The position numbers were made by a program, and so were the translations under genes. From Armatimonadota bacterium (GTDB lineage Bacteria; Armatimonadota; Fimbriimonadia; Fimbriimonadales; Fimbriimonadaceae), in the NCBI GenBank assembly GCA_018268355.1, contig JAFDWR010000002.1:62001-126000 (forward strand): a DNA stretch of 64,000 bases, given 5' to 3'. Below, piece by piece: positions 22,453 to 31,495 of this stretch. Each line of letters starts with the position of its first letter. The stretch's first letter is position 1. The notes under the pieces were generated by a model, which saw nothing but the letters and a program-made list of their open reading frames with translations, had not been told where the DNA came from and made no database searches.

Positions 22453-23823
22453 CTAGACCAGCTCGCCTTCGAGGCCCCACATCCGCGACCGCGTCGCGCG
22501 GACCTGGACGAGCCGACCCGTGAGCTCGCGGCCCGCCGCGAAGTGCATCATGTGGAACTCGCGCGAATAGCCCTGATAGATCCCCGGATTCTTCGGCGAA
22601 GGACCCTCGACGAGGACCTCAAACACCTGGCCGACGAGCCCGGCGTTGATCTCCTCAACAATCGACTGTTGCAGCGCGATCAGCGTGTTCAATCGGTGCT
22701 TCTTCACCTCAACCGGCAGCTGCTCCATCGTCGCCGCCGGAGTGCCGGGGCGCGGCGAATAGGCAAACATGAACGCGCCATTGAACCGGGCGCGGCGCAC
22801 CGTTTCGAGGGTGCCTTCGAACTCCTCTTCGGTCTCGCCGGGGAACCCGACGATGATGTCGGTGGTGATCGAAATCTGGGGGACGGCGGCCCGGAGCGCA
22901 CCGAGGATCTCCATGAAGCTCTCAACCGTGTAGAGCCGCTTCATGCGCTGCAGGAGCGAGTCCTTGCCGCCCTGGAGCGGCATGTGGCAGTGCTCCATCA
23001 CCTTCGGACAATCGCGAATCGTCTCGATGAGGTCGGCGCGGAAGTCGCGCGGATAAGGCGAGGTGTAGCGGATTCGCTCGAGGCCAGGGACGTCGTTGAG
23101 CCGCCAAAGCAGCTCGCTAAAGGGCGTCTTGCCGTCAACGAGGTTTTTGCCGTAGCTGTTGACGGTCTGACCGAGGAGGGTGACTTCCTTGGTCCCTTGG
23201 GCGGCAAGCGAGGTGACTTCGGCGACGATCTCGTCGACTGGGCGGCTTCGCTCGCGGCCGCGCGTGGTCGGCACGATGCAAAAGGTGCAGAACTTGTCGC
23301 AGCCGTACTGGATCGGCACAAACGTCTTGAGCTTGGTCTCGCGGGCGACGAACCGATGGGGGACGTCCTCGACGATCGCGCCCTTGCGCTCGGGAAGGTC
23401 GAGCCGGGTTTGGAAGTTCCGCTCGCTGAGCGCCTCGTTCACGAGGGCGGGAATCTCGGCGATCTGTCCGGTCCCGACGACGAAGTCCACATGGGGCGCG
23501 CGGCGGTGAATCTCGTCCGCTCGCAGCTGGGCCATGCATCCACAAACGCCGATCACGATGTCGGGGCGAACCTCTTTGAGTTCGGCGAGCTCGCCAAGCA
23601 TCGAAAAAGCCTTGTCCTCGGGCTTTTTTCGCACCGAGCAGGTGTTGAGCAGGATGACTTGGGCCTCGGGAAGCGAGTCGGCGCGGGTGAACCCAATCTG
23701 CTCCAAAAAGAGGCCCATCTGTTCGGAATCCTCTTCGTTCATCTGGCAACCCCAGGTGACGACAAAGTACGTTCCGCGCTGGGCGCGAGGCGGCTTTGAC
23801 ATCAAAGGAAGCGAGACGGCCAT
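22453..23823 (-). CDS. miaB: tRNA-2-methylthio-N6-dimethylallyladenosine synthase
   Basis: A 456-residue methylthiotransferase. The N-terminal UPF0004 domain holds three cluster cysteines (WGCQMNEED, NTCSVRKK, GVCGCMAQ). The radical SAM domain has CDKFCTFC. A C-terminal TRAM domain closes the protein. The set IVPTTRGRERSR, LLGQTVNSYG and HMPLQGGKDSLLQRM matches MiaB rather than RimO or MtaB. It adds a methylthio group to i6A37 of tRNAs. TAAACT (complement of 23836-23841), part of TGTAAACT, lies 12 nt upstream of the ATG. It is divergent from the PilB-like gene. Confidence 0.95.
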   Translation of the reverse strand: MAVSLPLMSKPPRAQRGTYFVVTWGCQMNEEDSEQMGLFLEQIGFTRADSLPEAQVILLNTCSVRKKPEDKAFSMLGELAELKEVRPDIVIGVCGCMAQLRADEIHRRAPHVDFVVGTGQIAEIPALVNEALSERNFQTRLDLPERKGAIVEDVPHRFVARETKLKTFVPIQYGCDKFCTFCIVPTTRGRERSRPVDEIVAEVTSLAAQGTKEVTLLGQTVNSYGKNLVDGKTPFSELLWRLNDVPGLERIRYTSPYPRDFRADLIETIRDCPKVMEHCHMPLQGGKDSLLQRMKRLYTVESFMEILGALRAAVPQISITTDIIVGFPGETEEEFEGTLETVRRARFNGAFMFAYSPRPGTPAATMEQLPVEVKKHRLNTLIALQQSIVEEINAGLVGQVFEVLVEGPSPKNPGIYQGYSREFHMMHFAAGRELTGRLVQVRATRSRMWGLEGELV

Positions 23824-23894
23824 AGGGGAGTTGCTAGTTTACACGCCTACCCCCTCCCCGAACGAATCGGCTTCGTGTTAAAGTCCAGTCTCAC

Positions 23895-25160
23895 ATGCAA
23901 GATTTATCGCAAACGAATTGGGGCGCGGCCAAGAAGTTCCGCTTGATCCTCCGCGAGCAGGGTTCGGCCAGAGAGATGGGAGGCGAGGAGCTGAGCCTTG
24001 CCGTCGGCATCGTCGACAACATCTTCATGAACGCGCTGGAGACGGGAACGAGCGACATCCACCTTCAGCCCGAACGTGACCAGCTGCGCATCCGCTATCG
24101 CCAAGACGGCATCTTGCATGACACGGGTCAGCTGCCGCCCGAGCAAGCGCTGAACGTTATCACCCGCCTTAAGCTCGCCGCGGGCATGCGAATTGACGAA
24201 AACCGCGAACCCCAAGACGGCCGCATTGACATGGAATACGGCGGACGACACCTGTCCGCTCGTGCATCGTGCGTGCCCTGTTTGAACGGCGAAAAGCTCG
24301 TCATGCGAATTCTCGACCCGAACAACATGAAGGTCGAACTTCCCCGCCTCGGCATGCCGGAAGACGTTCTTAAGCGATGGTCACGCGCGGTTCAATCGCC
24401 GTATGGCCTCATCCTCGTCACCGGCCCGACCGGTTCCGGAAAGACGTCCACGCTGTATGCCTCGCTGAACCAGCTCGACAGCAAGATTCGAAACATCGTC
24501 ACCGTCGAGGACCCGATCGAATACGAGTACGAGAAGAACATCGCCCAGGTGCAGGTCACGGAAAAGATGACCTTCCCGCGCGTCATGCGCTCGTTCCTTC
24601 GCCAAGACCCCGACGTCATGCTCGTCGGTGAAATGCGCGACCCCGATTCGCTCGCGATTGGCATCCAAGCCGGCCTTACCGGCCACTTGGTGCTCAGCAC
24701 CCTCCACACCAACAACGCGGTTGAAACCATCGGCCGAATGGTGGATATGGACGCCGAGCCGTACCTGATCGCCGGCGTTATCGTCGCCATCCTCGCCCAG
24801 CGACTCGTTCGCCTCAACTGCGCGAAGTGCCGCGAGGTCTATCGCCCGAACGAGGACGAAATCGCGATGCTCCGGCTCACTCCCGAAGACGTTGAGACCG
24901 GAAAGTTCGCCAAGGGCAAGGGCTGCGCCGAGTGTCGCGGAACCGGATACAAGGGCCGAATCGGCGTTTTCGAACTCATCATGGGCACGCCGGAGCTCCG
25001 TGCCGCCATCGCCAAGATGGTGACGCCGATGGAGCTCCAAGAAGTTGCTCGCCGCCAGGGCTATAACACGATGCTTGAGGACGGAAAGCACAAGGCGATG
25101 CAGGGCTGGACCACGCCGGAGGAAGTCATCAAGGCGGTCTACTCGCAGTCCATCGAGTAG
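23895..25160 (+). CDS. PilB/GspE-type secretion or pilus assembly ATPase
   Basis: A 421-residue hexameric ATPase of the type IV pilus / type II secretion family. It has the N2 domain (ASDIH-like TSDIHLQPE, then YRQDGILHDTG), Walker A GPTGSGKTST at about 177-186, the Asp box VEDPIEYEYE, Walker B-type DPDVMLVGEMRD and the His box STLHTNNAVE. A four-cysteine zinc motif (NCAKCRE...GCAECRG) marks the PilB/GspE branch rather than PilT. It lacks the longer N1 domain of full PilB. No pilin or platform gene adjoins it. TAAAGT (23879-23884) ends 10 nt before the ATG. Confidence 0.92.
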   Translation: MQDLSQTNWGAAKKFRLILREQGSAREMGGEELSLAVGIVDNIFMNALETGTSDIHLQPERDQLRIRYRQDGILHDTGQLPPEQALNVITRLKLAAGMRIDENREPQDGRIDMEYGGRHLSARASCVPCLNGEKLVMRILDPNNMKVELPRLGMPEDVLKRWSRAVQSPYGLILVTGPTGSGKTSTLYASLNQLDSKIRNIVTVEDPIEYEYEKNIAQVQVTEKMTFPRVMRSFLRQDPDVMLVGEMRDPDSLAIGIQAGLTGHLVLSTLHTNNAVETIGRMVDMDAEPYLIAGVIVAILAQRLVRLNCAKCREVYRPNEDEIAMLRLTPEDVETGKFAKGKGCAECRGTGYKGRIGVFELIMGTPELRAAIAKMVTPMELQEVARRQGYNTMLEDGKHKAMQGWTTPEEVIKAVYSQSIE

Positions 25161-25173
25161 CCTTGTCTGGAAC

Positions 25174-26013
25174 ATGAAGTCTCGAGCCTCGATCGCTGTC
25201 GTTCTCGCCGTCGCCCTTCTTGCGGGTTGCAAGAAGGGCGGCAATGTCGATGGGTTGATCTTCACCCGTACTGACGAAACGGGTGCGCGCTATGCCTTCG
25301 AAGGTCAGCAGGCGCGCTTCTTGGCGAGGCTAGATTCCGCCCTCGTCTCGGTTCGCCACGGCAGCTTGGAGTACCTCTTTTCAAGCTCGGATAACCCCAG
25401 CAACTCGAAGTTTTTGATGGTCTTCGTAGGGAATGGCACCGACATCCAGCAGAGCATCGTTTCCGTGCCATACAGCGACGACTGGATGTTCACGAACGAC
25501 GGCCAGATCACGCTGAAATCGGGGGGAACCGCGACGAGTTTGTACTCGCCGACCGCTGGCGACGTGGTCGATAACAAGGTGAAGTTCCAGGCGGTCCTGA
25601 CGGACATGCTGAGCAATCCTTCCGGCATCTCGGCGTCCTTCCGCTCGGGGGTCAGTGCCTCGATGGACAAGGTCCTCCACGAAGAGGCGCTCAAGAAGGC
25701 CCAGCGGTGCATGGACGGCTACGAACAGGGCACTTTTTGCATCGTGGTCCCGATGTCCTCGCGGGTCGTCCTGCCGATGAAAGAGTGGGTGAACATCGCC
25801 GCTGTGCCCGTGGAATATGGCGACACCACCGCCACCTTGCGCTGGAAGCAGGTGACCTACGACTCCCGATTTTCTGGTCTCGCGATGGACTACGCCAAGA
25901 AGACGTGGTACGGCGACGACGTCGTTTTCCGAGTCGAGGATGACAAGAAGTTCCTCGTGAATCCCGAGAACCAGAGTCGGTGGAAGGTCGAGCCGACCGA
26001 CACCACGAAGTAA
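25174..26013 (+). CDS. Hypothetical lipoprotein
   Basis: A 279-residue protein whose signal peptide ends in the lipobox LLAGC (Cys20), so it is lipid-anchored. The mature part begins with KKGGNVDG and consists of a predicted beta-rich domain with a helical middle (MDKVLHEEALKKAQRCMDGY). I recognise no family. It starts 13 nt after the PilB-like ATPase and precedes ubiA by 11 nt, so it is probably in one transcript with both. Confidence 0.7.
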   Translation: MKSRASIAVVLAVALLAGCKKGGNVDGLIFTRTDETGARYAFEGQQARFLARLDSALVSVRHGSLEYLFSSSDNPSNSKFLMVFVGNGTDIQQSIVSVPYSDDWMFTNDGQITLKSGGTATSLYSPTAGDVVDNKVKFQAVLTDMLSNPSGISASFRSGVSASMDKVLHEEALKKAQRCMDGYEQGTFCIVVPMSSRVVLPMKEWVNIAAVPVEYGDTTATLRWKQVTYDSRFSGLAMDYAKKTWYGDDVVFRVEDDKKFLVNPENQSRWKVEPTDTTK

Positions 26014-26024
26014 ACTCCGAGGAC

Positions 26025-26906
26025 GTGAGCACCGCCCGCCCCGCGACTGCGTGGAGTTCGTTTCGAACCACGCTCGAAATGATCAAGTTCGAGCACTCGA
26101 TCTTCGCGCTTCCCTTCGCGATGCTCGGGATGATGTGGGGCGCCCAGGGGTGGCCGGGGTGGACCAAGTTTGGGCTGATCGTCCTCGCGATGGTGAGCTG
26201 CCGCAGCGCGGCGATGGCTTGGAACCGGATCGCCGACCGCGACATCGACGCCCTGAATCCGCGGACCAAGACCCGCGCGATTCCCGCCGGGCTACTTTCG
26301 CTCAGGTTTGCCAACCTCTTCTTGCTCGGATCGGTGATCGTCTTCCTGGGTGCGGCGGCGTTGCTGAACAGCCTCGCGCTGGCCCTTTCGCCAGTTGCCT
26401 TGCTCGTGACGCTGGGCTACTCGATCTGCAAGCGGTTCACGCCGCTTTGCCACTTTGTCCTTGGCCTCAGCCTCGGGATTGCGCCCGCGGCGGCCTGGAT
26501 CGGCGTGACCGGCACCCTCGATCCGCGGGTGCTGACCCTTGTCGGGGCAGTGCTGTGCTGGACTACTGGGTTCGACCTCATTTACGCGCTCCAGGATGAC
26601 GACTTTGACCGCGAGCACGGCCTGCGGTCGATGCCCCAAACGATTGGCCGAGAGAAGTCGCTCATGATGAGCCGCGTCCTGCACCTCACCGCGATTGGTC
26701 TTCTGGCGTGGGCGGGTTTCCTCATGGGACGAGGGGTTTGGTACTTCGTTGGGGTCGGCTTTGCCGCCGCGCTGCTGAGTTATGAGCAGTCGCTGGTGAA
26801 GCCAAACGACCTCAGCCGGGTCAACCTTGCGTTCTTCACCCTCAACGGATTCGTCTCGATTGGCGTCTTCGCCTTTGCACTGATCGACTGGCTGACCACC
26901 CACTGA
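26025..26906 (+). CDS. ubiA: UbiA-family prenyltransferase (4-hydroxybenzoate-type)
   Basis: A 293-residue membrane protein with eight or nine helices and the two Asp-rich prenyl-diphosphate motifs of the UbiA family: AWNRIADRDIDALNPRTKTR and YALQDDDFDREHGLRSMP. It attaches a polyprenyl chain to an aromatic ring in quinone synthesis. In organisms using the futalosine route this type serves as MqnP, but no mqn gene is in the window, so the acceptor is open. The GTG at 26025 has GAGG 3-6 nt upstream. Confidence 0.9.
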   Translation: MSTARPATAWSSFRTTLEMIKFEHSIFALPFAMLGMMWGAQGWPGWTKFGLIVLAMVSCRSAAMAWNRIADRDIDALNPRTKTRAIPAGLLSLRFANLFLLGSVIVFLGAAALLNSLALALSPVALLVTLGYSICKRFTPLCHFVLGLSLGIAPAAAWIGVTGTLDPRVLTLVGAVLCWTTGFDLIYALQDDDFDREHGLRSMPQTIGREKSLMMSRVLHLTAIGLLAWAGFLMGRGVWYFVGVGFAAALLSYEQSLVKPNDLSRVNLAFFTLNGFVSIGVFAFALIDWLTTH

Positions 26907-26934
26907 TCAAGCCACTTTCGGTTATGCTCGGGGG

Positions 26935-28182
26935 ATGGTGTTGACGCCACTCGTTGCCCTCATCGGCCTCCCAGCTTGGACCCGCCCGCTCGATGCGCCG
27001 AAGCTCAAAGGCGCGATGGTTTGCGCCCTTGTGACCAAGCTCGACGGCACCATCCTTTTTGCCCGAAACATTGAGCAGCGCGTCATGCCCGCCAGCAACC
27101 AAAAGCTGTTCTCGTGTGCCTTTGCGCTCAACATGCTCGGCCCCGACACTGCGCCGGAGACGAAGATCTGGGTTGCCAACGGACAGGTGACGATTGACGC
27201 CCCGGGCGACCCGTCGATGACGGCGGCGAAGCTGGAAAAGGCGGCGAAGTCGCTCGGCCTGACCGGAAACCTGCCGGTCCAAGTGCGCGAGGCTTACAAT
27301 CCCGGCTGGGCCGACACCTGGCAAATTGGCGACGCCCCGAACCGCTATGGCGCGGCGGTGAGCGCGCTCACCGTCGACCAAGGCGCGTTTGAAATCTGGG
27401 CCGAAAACGGAAAGGCTTTTCTCCTTCCCCGCAGCTATGGCGTGGAGATCACCCTCCAACCCGACGACAAGGCCCCCCGGGTGGACTACGACCCGTTCCG
27501 CTCGCGGCTGATCGTGAAAGGAAAGCTCCCGGACAAGAAGACCCGACTCGACACCCTCTCGCTTCCCAACCCAACCGCCGCCGCAGCGAGCTACTTCGGC
27601 ACCTATTCCGGACCCACGACCGGCCTGCCCGCCTCCGCGTCCATGCTCGTGATCAAGGGCGACACGATCGGCACCCAGATCGCGAGCTGCCTCAAGCCGA
27701 GCGACAACAACATGGCCGAGAACCTCCTCCTCATGGGAGCAGCCAAACTCGGGCCGCTCGGCGAGAACGCCTACGCCACCGCTCGCGAGCGAATCAATGC
27801 CTGGCTCGAAAAGGAAGTTGGCGTCGATCCCAACGACCTGGGGCTTCGCGACGGTTCGGGCCTGAGCCGCCAAGACATCACCACCGTCCGCGCGATCAAC
27901 AAGCTCTTGCGCTACCAGGCGAAGCAACCCACCTTCCCGCTTTGGCGAGCGGCCCTTGCCAAGCCCGGCGAGGACGGAACCCTGCGAACAAGGCTCAAAG
28001 GGGTGCCTTTTGAAGGCAAAACCGGCAGTCTCACCATGGTCATTGCGCTCTCGGGATACGTCAAACGTAAGAACGGAGAACTCAACGTGGTCAGCGTCAT
28101 CGTGAATCATGCGAACGCGAGCTCGAACGAGGTCCGGGCGGCGATTGATGATTTTGTGAAGAACATTGCTGAACTCCCCTGA
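26935..28182 (+). CDS. dacB: D-alanyl-D-alanine carboxypeptidase/endopeptidase (PBP4 family, S13)
   Basis: A 415-residue penicillin-binding protein with a short hydrophobic N-terminus. The three active-site motifs are present: SNQK (Ser54, Lys57), SDN in LKPSDNNMAENLLL, and KTG in FEGKTGSLTMV. A long insertion between motifs one and two is typical of family S13. It trims or cleaves peptidoglycan cross-bridges in the periplasm. TATGCT (26923-26928) ends 6 nt upstream of the ATG. The last 24 nt of the gene form one arm of an 11-bp inverted repeat with 28188-28198. Confidence 0.92.
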   Translation: MVLTPLVALIGLPAWTRPLDAPKLKGAMVCALVTKLDGTILFARNIEQRVMPASNQKLFSCAFALNMLGPDTAPETKIWVANGQVTIDAPGDPSMTAAKLEKAAKSLGLTGNLPVQVREAYNPGWADTWQIGDAPNRYGAAVSALTVDQGAFEIWAENGKAFLLPRSYGVEITLQPDDKAPRVDYDPFRSRLIVKGKLPDKKTRLDTLSLPNPTAAAASYFGTYSGPTTGLPASASMLVIKGDTIGTQIASCLKPSDNNMAENLLLMGAAKLGPLGENAYATARERINAWLEKEVGVDPNDLGLRDGSGLSRQDITTVRAINKLLRYQAKQPTFPLWRAALAKPGEDGTLRTRLKGVPFEGKTGSLTMVIALSGYVKRKNGELNVVSVIVNHANASSNEVRAAIDDFVKNIAELP

Positions 28183-28198
28183 GTTTGGCAATGTTCTT
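28159..28198. repeat. Inverted repeat across the dacB stop codon
   Basis: 28159-28169 (inside dacB) pairs perfectly with 28188-28198 (after its stop), an 11-bp stem with an 18-nt loop containing the stop codon. No T tract follows on the forward strand, so it is not a classical terminator. It may protect the 3' end or slow RNA polymerase before the next gene, which starts at 28218. Confidence 0.5.
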
Positions 28199-28217
28199 GC
28201 AGCAACGAGGATGAACC

Positions 28218-28532
28218 ATGCAGTCGCTCTTCCCTACCCGATCCCTGATGGTGTTTCTCCTCATTGGAGTGGTTGACCTAATCGTCACCGCCGTCCTCCA
28301 TGCCAAGGGTCTCATCGTCGAGTTGAACCCTCTGATGCGGGTGTTCATTGAGCGCAGCGAATGGCTTTTCTGCTTGGTGAAGGGTGCGACGCTGGTCGGG
28401 GCATGGCTCGCGATGCGCTGGTATGCCAAGAAGGACATTCGGTTTGTGAACCGCCTCAGCTGGGTTGGCGCAGTGGCCTACCTTGCGATCTGGACCGCGT
28501 GGTTCATCCACGGCAGCATGCAAACCGTCTAA
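28218..28532 (+). CDS. DUF5658-like small membrane protein
   Basis: A 104-residue protein with three membrane segments. The first is VFLLIGVVDLIVTAVLHA, followed by a conserved-looking VELNPLMRVFIE and then WLFCLVKGATLVGAWLAM. The Asp in the first helix and the ELNP(L/F)M motif fit DUF5658 proteins, whose role is unknown. GAGG lies 6-9 nt before the ATG. It ends with a 4-nt overlap with the convergent HDOD gene. Confidence 0.7.
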   Translation: MQSLFPTRSLMVFLLIGVVDLIVTAVLHAKGLIVELNPLMRVFIERSEWLFCLVKGATLVGAWLAMRWYAKKDIRFVNRLSWVGAVAYLAIWTAWFIHGSMQTV

Positions 28533-29398
28533 GCCGCGATCTTCTTGCCCAAGAATCGCTCGCACTCGCCGCGTAGCAGGCGTACGAGCTTGGGCAAGTC
28601 CTCATGCAATTCGGCCGGAATCAGGTCGGGCGACTCAGGAAGAGCGCGTCGCCCCGGCTCTAAGCCAAAACCGGCTTCTTCCGAAAGCCATTCGATCTGG
28701 CGAAGAGTCTCCACCAAGAACGGCTGGCCATGGACCCCCGAGGCGGCGACCATGCACTGCACCGAAGAGTCCGACAGGTTCCAAGCCGTTCCCACCGCGA
28801 CCGCGAGTTCGTCGATCGGCGCGCCGGTCACGACCTCGAACGCCTGAGCGAAAGAGCGTCCATGACGACCGGCCTCTTGCCAAATCTGGTCGAAGAGGTC
28901 GGGCGTGACGTGGGCGAGAAGACAGATCGGAAGGTCGTGAAGCAGGCCACCGACAAAGACCTCGGACAGCGACCAGACCCGCCGCGCCGGATGATCGGGG
29001 TCATTCCCCACCCACCACTGAAGCGCAACGCCCGAGAACGTGCTGTGGAGCGCAAAGCTGGACGGTTCGAAGAATTCCGAGGCCGTGCGCTTGTGCATAA
29101 GGCTCTGGAGCGCATAGCCCATGATCAGGAGGCGAACGCTGGAAAGCCCCAGCCGCTGGACCGCTGCTTCGACACTCGTCACCGGGCCGCCAAGCGAAAG
29201 GTATGCCGCGGTTGAGGCCGCTCGAATCAGGTTCGCGGTAAGCGCCGGATCGGACGAAACCGCAGATTGAATCTGCCGGGTTGAACTGTCGTCATTGTCG
29301 ATCAGCGTGATGACCCGCGTCGCCGAATCAGGCAGCGGCGGAAGGGCGTCTGCGGACCGAAAGATCTCGACCAATTCATCGTGCGAGTGCGAGGCCAT
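28529..29398 (-). CDS. HDOD domain protein
   Basis: A 289-residue cytoplasmic protein made almost entirely of one HDOD domain. LPPLPDSATRVITLIDNDD opens the domain. SSDPALTANLIRAASTAAYL and AVQRLGLSSVRLLIMGYALQ follow, then the degenerate HD position GGLLHDLPICLLAH. HDOD proteins lack phosphohydrolase activity and act in signalling. They are often linked to c-di-GMP, motility or stress control. No partner domain is fused to it. Confidence 0.88.
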   Translation of the reverse strand: MASHSHDELVEIFRSADALPPLPDSATRVITLIDNDDSSTRQIQSAVSSDPALTANLIRAASTAAYLSLGGPVTSVEAAVQRLGLSSVRLLIMGYALQSLMHKRTASEFFEPSSFALHSTFSGVALQWWVGNDPDHPARRVWSLSEVFVGGLLHDLPICLLAHVTPDLFDQIWQEAGRHGRSFAQAFEVVTGAPIDELAVAVGTAWNLSDSSVQCMVAASGVHGQPFLVETLRQIEWLSEEAGFGLEPGRRALPESPDLIPAELHEDLPKLVRLLRGECERFLGKKIAA

Positions 29399-29483
29399 GC
29401 TATTCCTAGATTGTCGGCTGCTGGGCCGTAGATTCTAAGCGCCACAAGGTGCCATAATGTCCCTTCGCAACTAGGAGATTTTG

Positions 29484-29738
29484 ATGAAGGAAGGCATTCA
29501 CCCCAACGTCTACCCCGTTCTCTTCGTGGACGGTGACCACGAGTGGGTCGGTATTTCCACCCAGAAGACGAACCAGACTCGCACGATCAACGGCGTCGAC
29601 CACTTCGTCGTGAACTGCGACATCAGCGCATTCAGCCACCCGTTCTACACGGGCCAGAAGCGACTGGTCGATACCGCCGGCCGCGTGGAGAAGTTCATGC
29701 GACGCTACGGCAACCAGCTCGCCAACAAGGGCAAGTAA
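29484..29738 (+). CDS. rpmE2: 50S ribosomal protein L31 (type B, zinc-free)
   Basis: An 84-residue L31. It starts MKEGIHPNVYPVLFVD and ends with the SHPFYTGQKRLVDTAGRVEKF core. The four zinc cysteines of type A L31 are missing; the single Cys in VVNCDIS is isolated. Type B L31 usually replaces the zinc form under zinc limitation; no type A copy is seen here. Unlike many neighbours, it has a real leader: CATAAT 24 nt before a strong AGGAG Shine-Dalgarno and an ATG. A terminator follows. Confidence 0.95.
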   Translation: MKEGIHPNVYPVLFVDGDHEWVGISTQKTNQTRTINGVDHFVVNCDISAFSHPFYTGQKRLVDTAGRVEKFMRRYGNQLANKGK

Positions 29739-29756
29739 GCCCAAAGTCGGCTTTCG

Positions 29757-29797
29757 CACGCAACGGGAACGAAGTTCGTCTCGTTGCGTGTCTTTCC
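29757..29797 (+). terminator. Terminator-like hairpin after rpmE2
   Basis: A 9-bp stem (29757-29765 with 29782-29790) with an inner GAAC/GTTC pairing is followed by a weak TCTTTCC tail. It is 18 nt after the L31 stop and is probably the end of its transcript. Confidence 0.65.
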
Positions 29798-29823
29798 ACT
29801 GAGACATCAATTTTCGCGAACTG

Positions 29824-30684
29824 ATGCCAACACTAGGACTCGTGGGACTCGGTATGAGTGCAAAGTCGGCCCTTATGATCACAGGCAGCTTGCTTGCGAT
29901 TGGTGGCGGCGGCTACTTCATCTACAAGGCTTCCAAGCCACCCAAGCGGCCCCTTCCTGCCGTCTACGATGACTATTTCAGCCATGCCGAGAAGATGCTC
30001 AAGCGCGGCAATCGGGCGAACAACGAAATCCTCCTCACGATTGACGACGGCCCCCATCCCGAGTCGCTGAAGATCATCCTCGCGACGCTTAAGAAGTACA
30101 AGGTCCCTGCCACGTTCTTCGTAGTCGGCATTCGAGTGAAGGAGCATCCCGACCTCGTTCGCCAGATCATGAACGACGGTCATGAGGTCGGAAACCACAC
30201 CCAAGACCACCTTCGGCTCGACACCCTTTCCGAGCAGGCGGTTCGCAACCAGATCGACTTCTGCGACCAAAACATCTTTAAGGCCACCGGTCGCCACGCG
30301 AGCTTCATTCGCCCGCCCGGCTTCCGCACCAATGCAAAGGTCGGCGACATCCTTGAAAGCCACGGCCTAACCACGATTGGTTGGAACGTCGGCGCGAAAG
30401 ACTTCATCGTCTTCCGCAACCGCGAGGCCACCGCCGAGGACCGCGCTCGAATTGGCGTGGAGCCCGATCAGATTGCGGAAAGGGTGCTGAAGCAGCTGAA
30501 GCCAGGCTCGATCATCGTCTTGCACGATATTAAGGTTTCAGCGCTCGCCCTCCCGAAGATCATCGAAGGCGCGCAAAAGAAGGGCTTTAAGTTCATCACC
30601 ACTGCTCAGATGCTCGCGCGGCTCCCCGAGCCGATCATGGTGAAGGCCAATCCGAGCGCCCCGTTGATCACTGCATCGCGCTAA
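29824..30684 (+). CDS. Polysaccharide deacetylase (NodB domain)
   Basis: A 286-residue carbohydrate esterase 4 protein anchored by an N-terminal membrane segment (ALMITGSLLAIGGGGYFIY). The NodB motifs are in order: LLTIDDGPHPESL (catalytic and metal Asp), HEVGNHTQDH (two metal His), RPPGFRTN, a GWNVGAKDF strand and the IIVLHDIK histidine. It should remove acetyl groups from N-acetylglucosamine in peptidoglycan or another glycan outside the membrane. It overlaps the convergent cupin gene by 4 nt. Confidence 0.92.
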   Translation: MPTLGLVGLGMSAKSALMITGSLLAIGGGGYFIYKASKPPKRPLPAVYDDYFSHAEKMLKRGNRANNEILLTIDDGPHPESLKIILATLKKYKVPATFFVVGIRVKEHPDLVRQIMNDGHEVGNHTQDHLRLDTLSEQAVRNQIDFCDQNIFKATGRHASFIRPPGFRTNAKVGDILESHGLTTIGWNVGAKDFIVFRNREATAEDRARIGVEPDQIAERVLKQLKPGSIIVLHDIKVSALALPKIIEGAQKKGFKFITTAQMLARLPEPIMVKANPSAPLITASR

Positions 30685-31094
30685 AACTCGACGCTTTGCG
30701 TCGTCGGGCTATAGACGTGGAGGACGCGGAAGATGCCTTCGCCCTTGCCCACGAACTGCCGCTTGGTCCCCGCGTGAACGACGCCGACGTCGCCCGCATG
30801 GAGTTCAATCTCGCCGTCTTCGAGCACAAGACTTCCGACCCCTTCGAGCACGACAAACGACTGCTCGGCATAGGGGTGGTGGGCGTCAAACGGACCTGAA
30901 TTCTGGCCGAGGTGGAGCGTTTCCACCACGACCTCGGAGAACGCGTTCCGAGCGAGGACTTCGGTTGGACCCTGCAGTTGGGCAACACGGAGTCGGTTGA
31001 ACACCATCGCGCCGCTTTGGGTGATCGTCAGCGGATCCAGGGTCTGGTCGTCCGCAATCGGTGCGGGCTGGGTTTCAAGGTCCTCGGGTCGCAT
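30681..31094 (-). CDS. Cupin domain protein
   Basis: A 137-residue single-domain cupin. Motif 1 is FDAHHPYAEQSFVVLEGVGS with the metal-binding His-His...Glu set. Motif 2 is GDVGVVHAG with His. The function (isomerase, dioxygenase or sensor) is not readable. TAAGAT (complement of 31101-31106) ends 6 nt before the ATG at 31094 and overlaps the stop codon of the upstream DUF423 gene, so it may be made from its own leaderless mRNA. A GTG one codon earlier is an alternative start. Confidence 0.85.
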   Translation of the reverse strand: MRPEDLETQPAPIADDQTLDPLTITQSGAMVFNRLRVAQLQGPTEVLARNAFSEVVVETLHLGQNSGPFDAHHPYAEQSFVVLEGVGSLVLEDGEIELHAGDVGVVHAGTKRQFVGKGEGIFRVLHVYSPTTQSVEF

Positions 31095-31103
31095 CACTCC
31101 ATC

Positions 31104-31475
31104 TTAACGCTTCTCGCGCAGAAAACTGATCCCAAGAAAAATCCATCCCGCCATGAAGCTCAAACCGCCAATTGGGGCCACCGCGCCCATCCACTTCGGC
31201 CCGCCCACCGCGAGGACATAGAGCGGCAGCGAAAAGAACACAATCCCAACCAGAAAGAGCGTCGCGGCGTTCTTCCTGCCGAGGGTGGCCGCGACGACCG
31301 CCATCACCGCATGGATGAGGTGATATTGCACGCCGGTTTGGAAGGTCGCGAGGTCTTGGGCGGTGATCCTCGCGCGAAGCGTGTGGGTGCCAAACGCGCC
31401 CAGTGCGACGGCGACGAACCCGGCAAAGGCGCCGATCGCGGCGAGGTTGAAGTTTTTACTGGTGGGTTGCTCCAT
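31104..31475 (-). CDS. DUF423 membrane protein
   Basis: A 123-residue protein with four membrane helices. The N-terminal FAGFVAVALGAFGTHTLRAR and the central FQTGVQYHLIHAVMAVVAA are hallmarks of DUF423 (YwdK/YgdD). A GPKWMGAVAPIGGLSFMAGW turn ends the core. The role is unknown. TACGAT (complement of 31480-31485) ends 4 nt before the ATG and overlaps the -10 box of divergent pyrF. Confidence 0.93.
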   Translation of the reverse strand: MEQPTSKNFNLAAIGAFAGFVAVALGAFGTHTLRARITAQDLATFQTGVQYHLIHAVMAVVAATLGRKNAATLFLVGIVFFSLPLYVLAVGGPKWMGAVAPIGGLSFMAGWIFLGISFLREKR

Positions 31476-31495
31476 GGATATCGTAAGATGAAATC

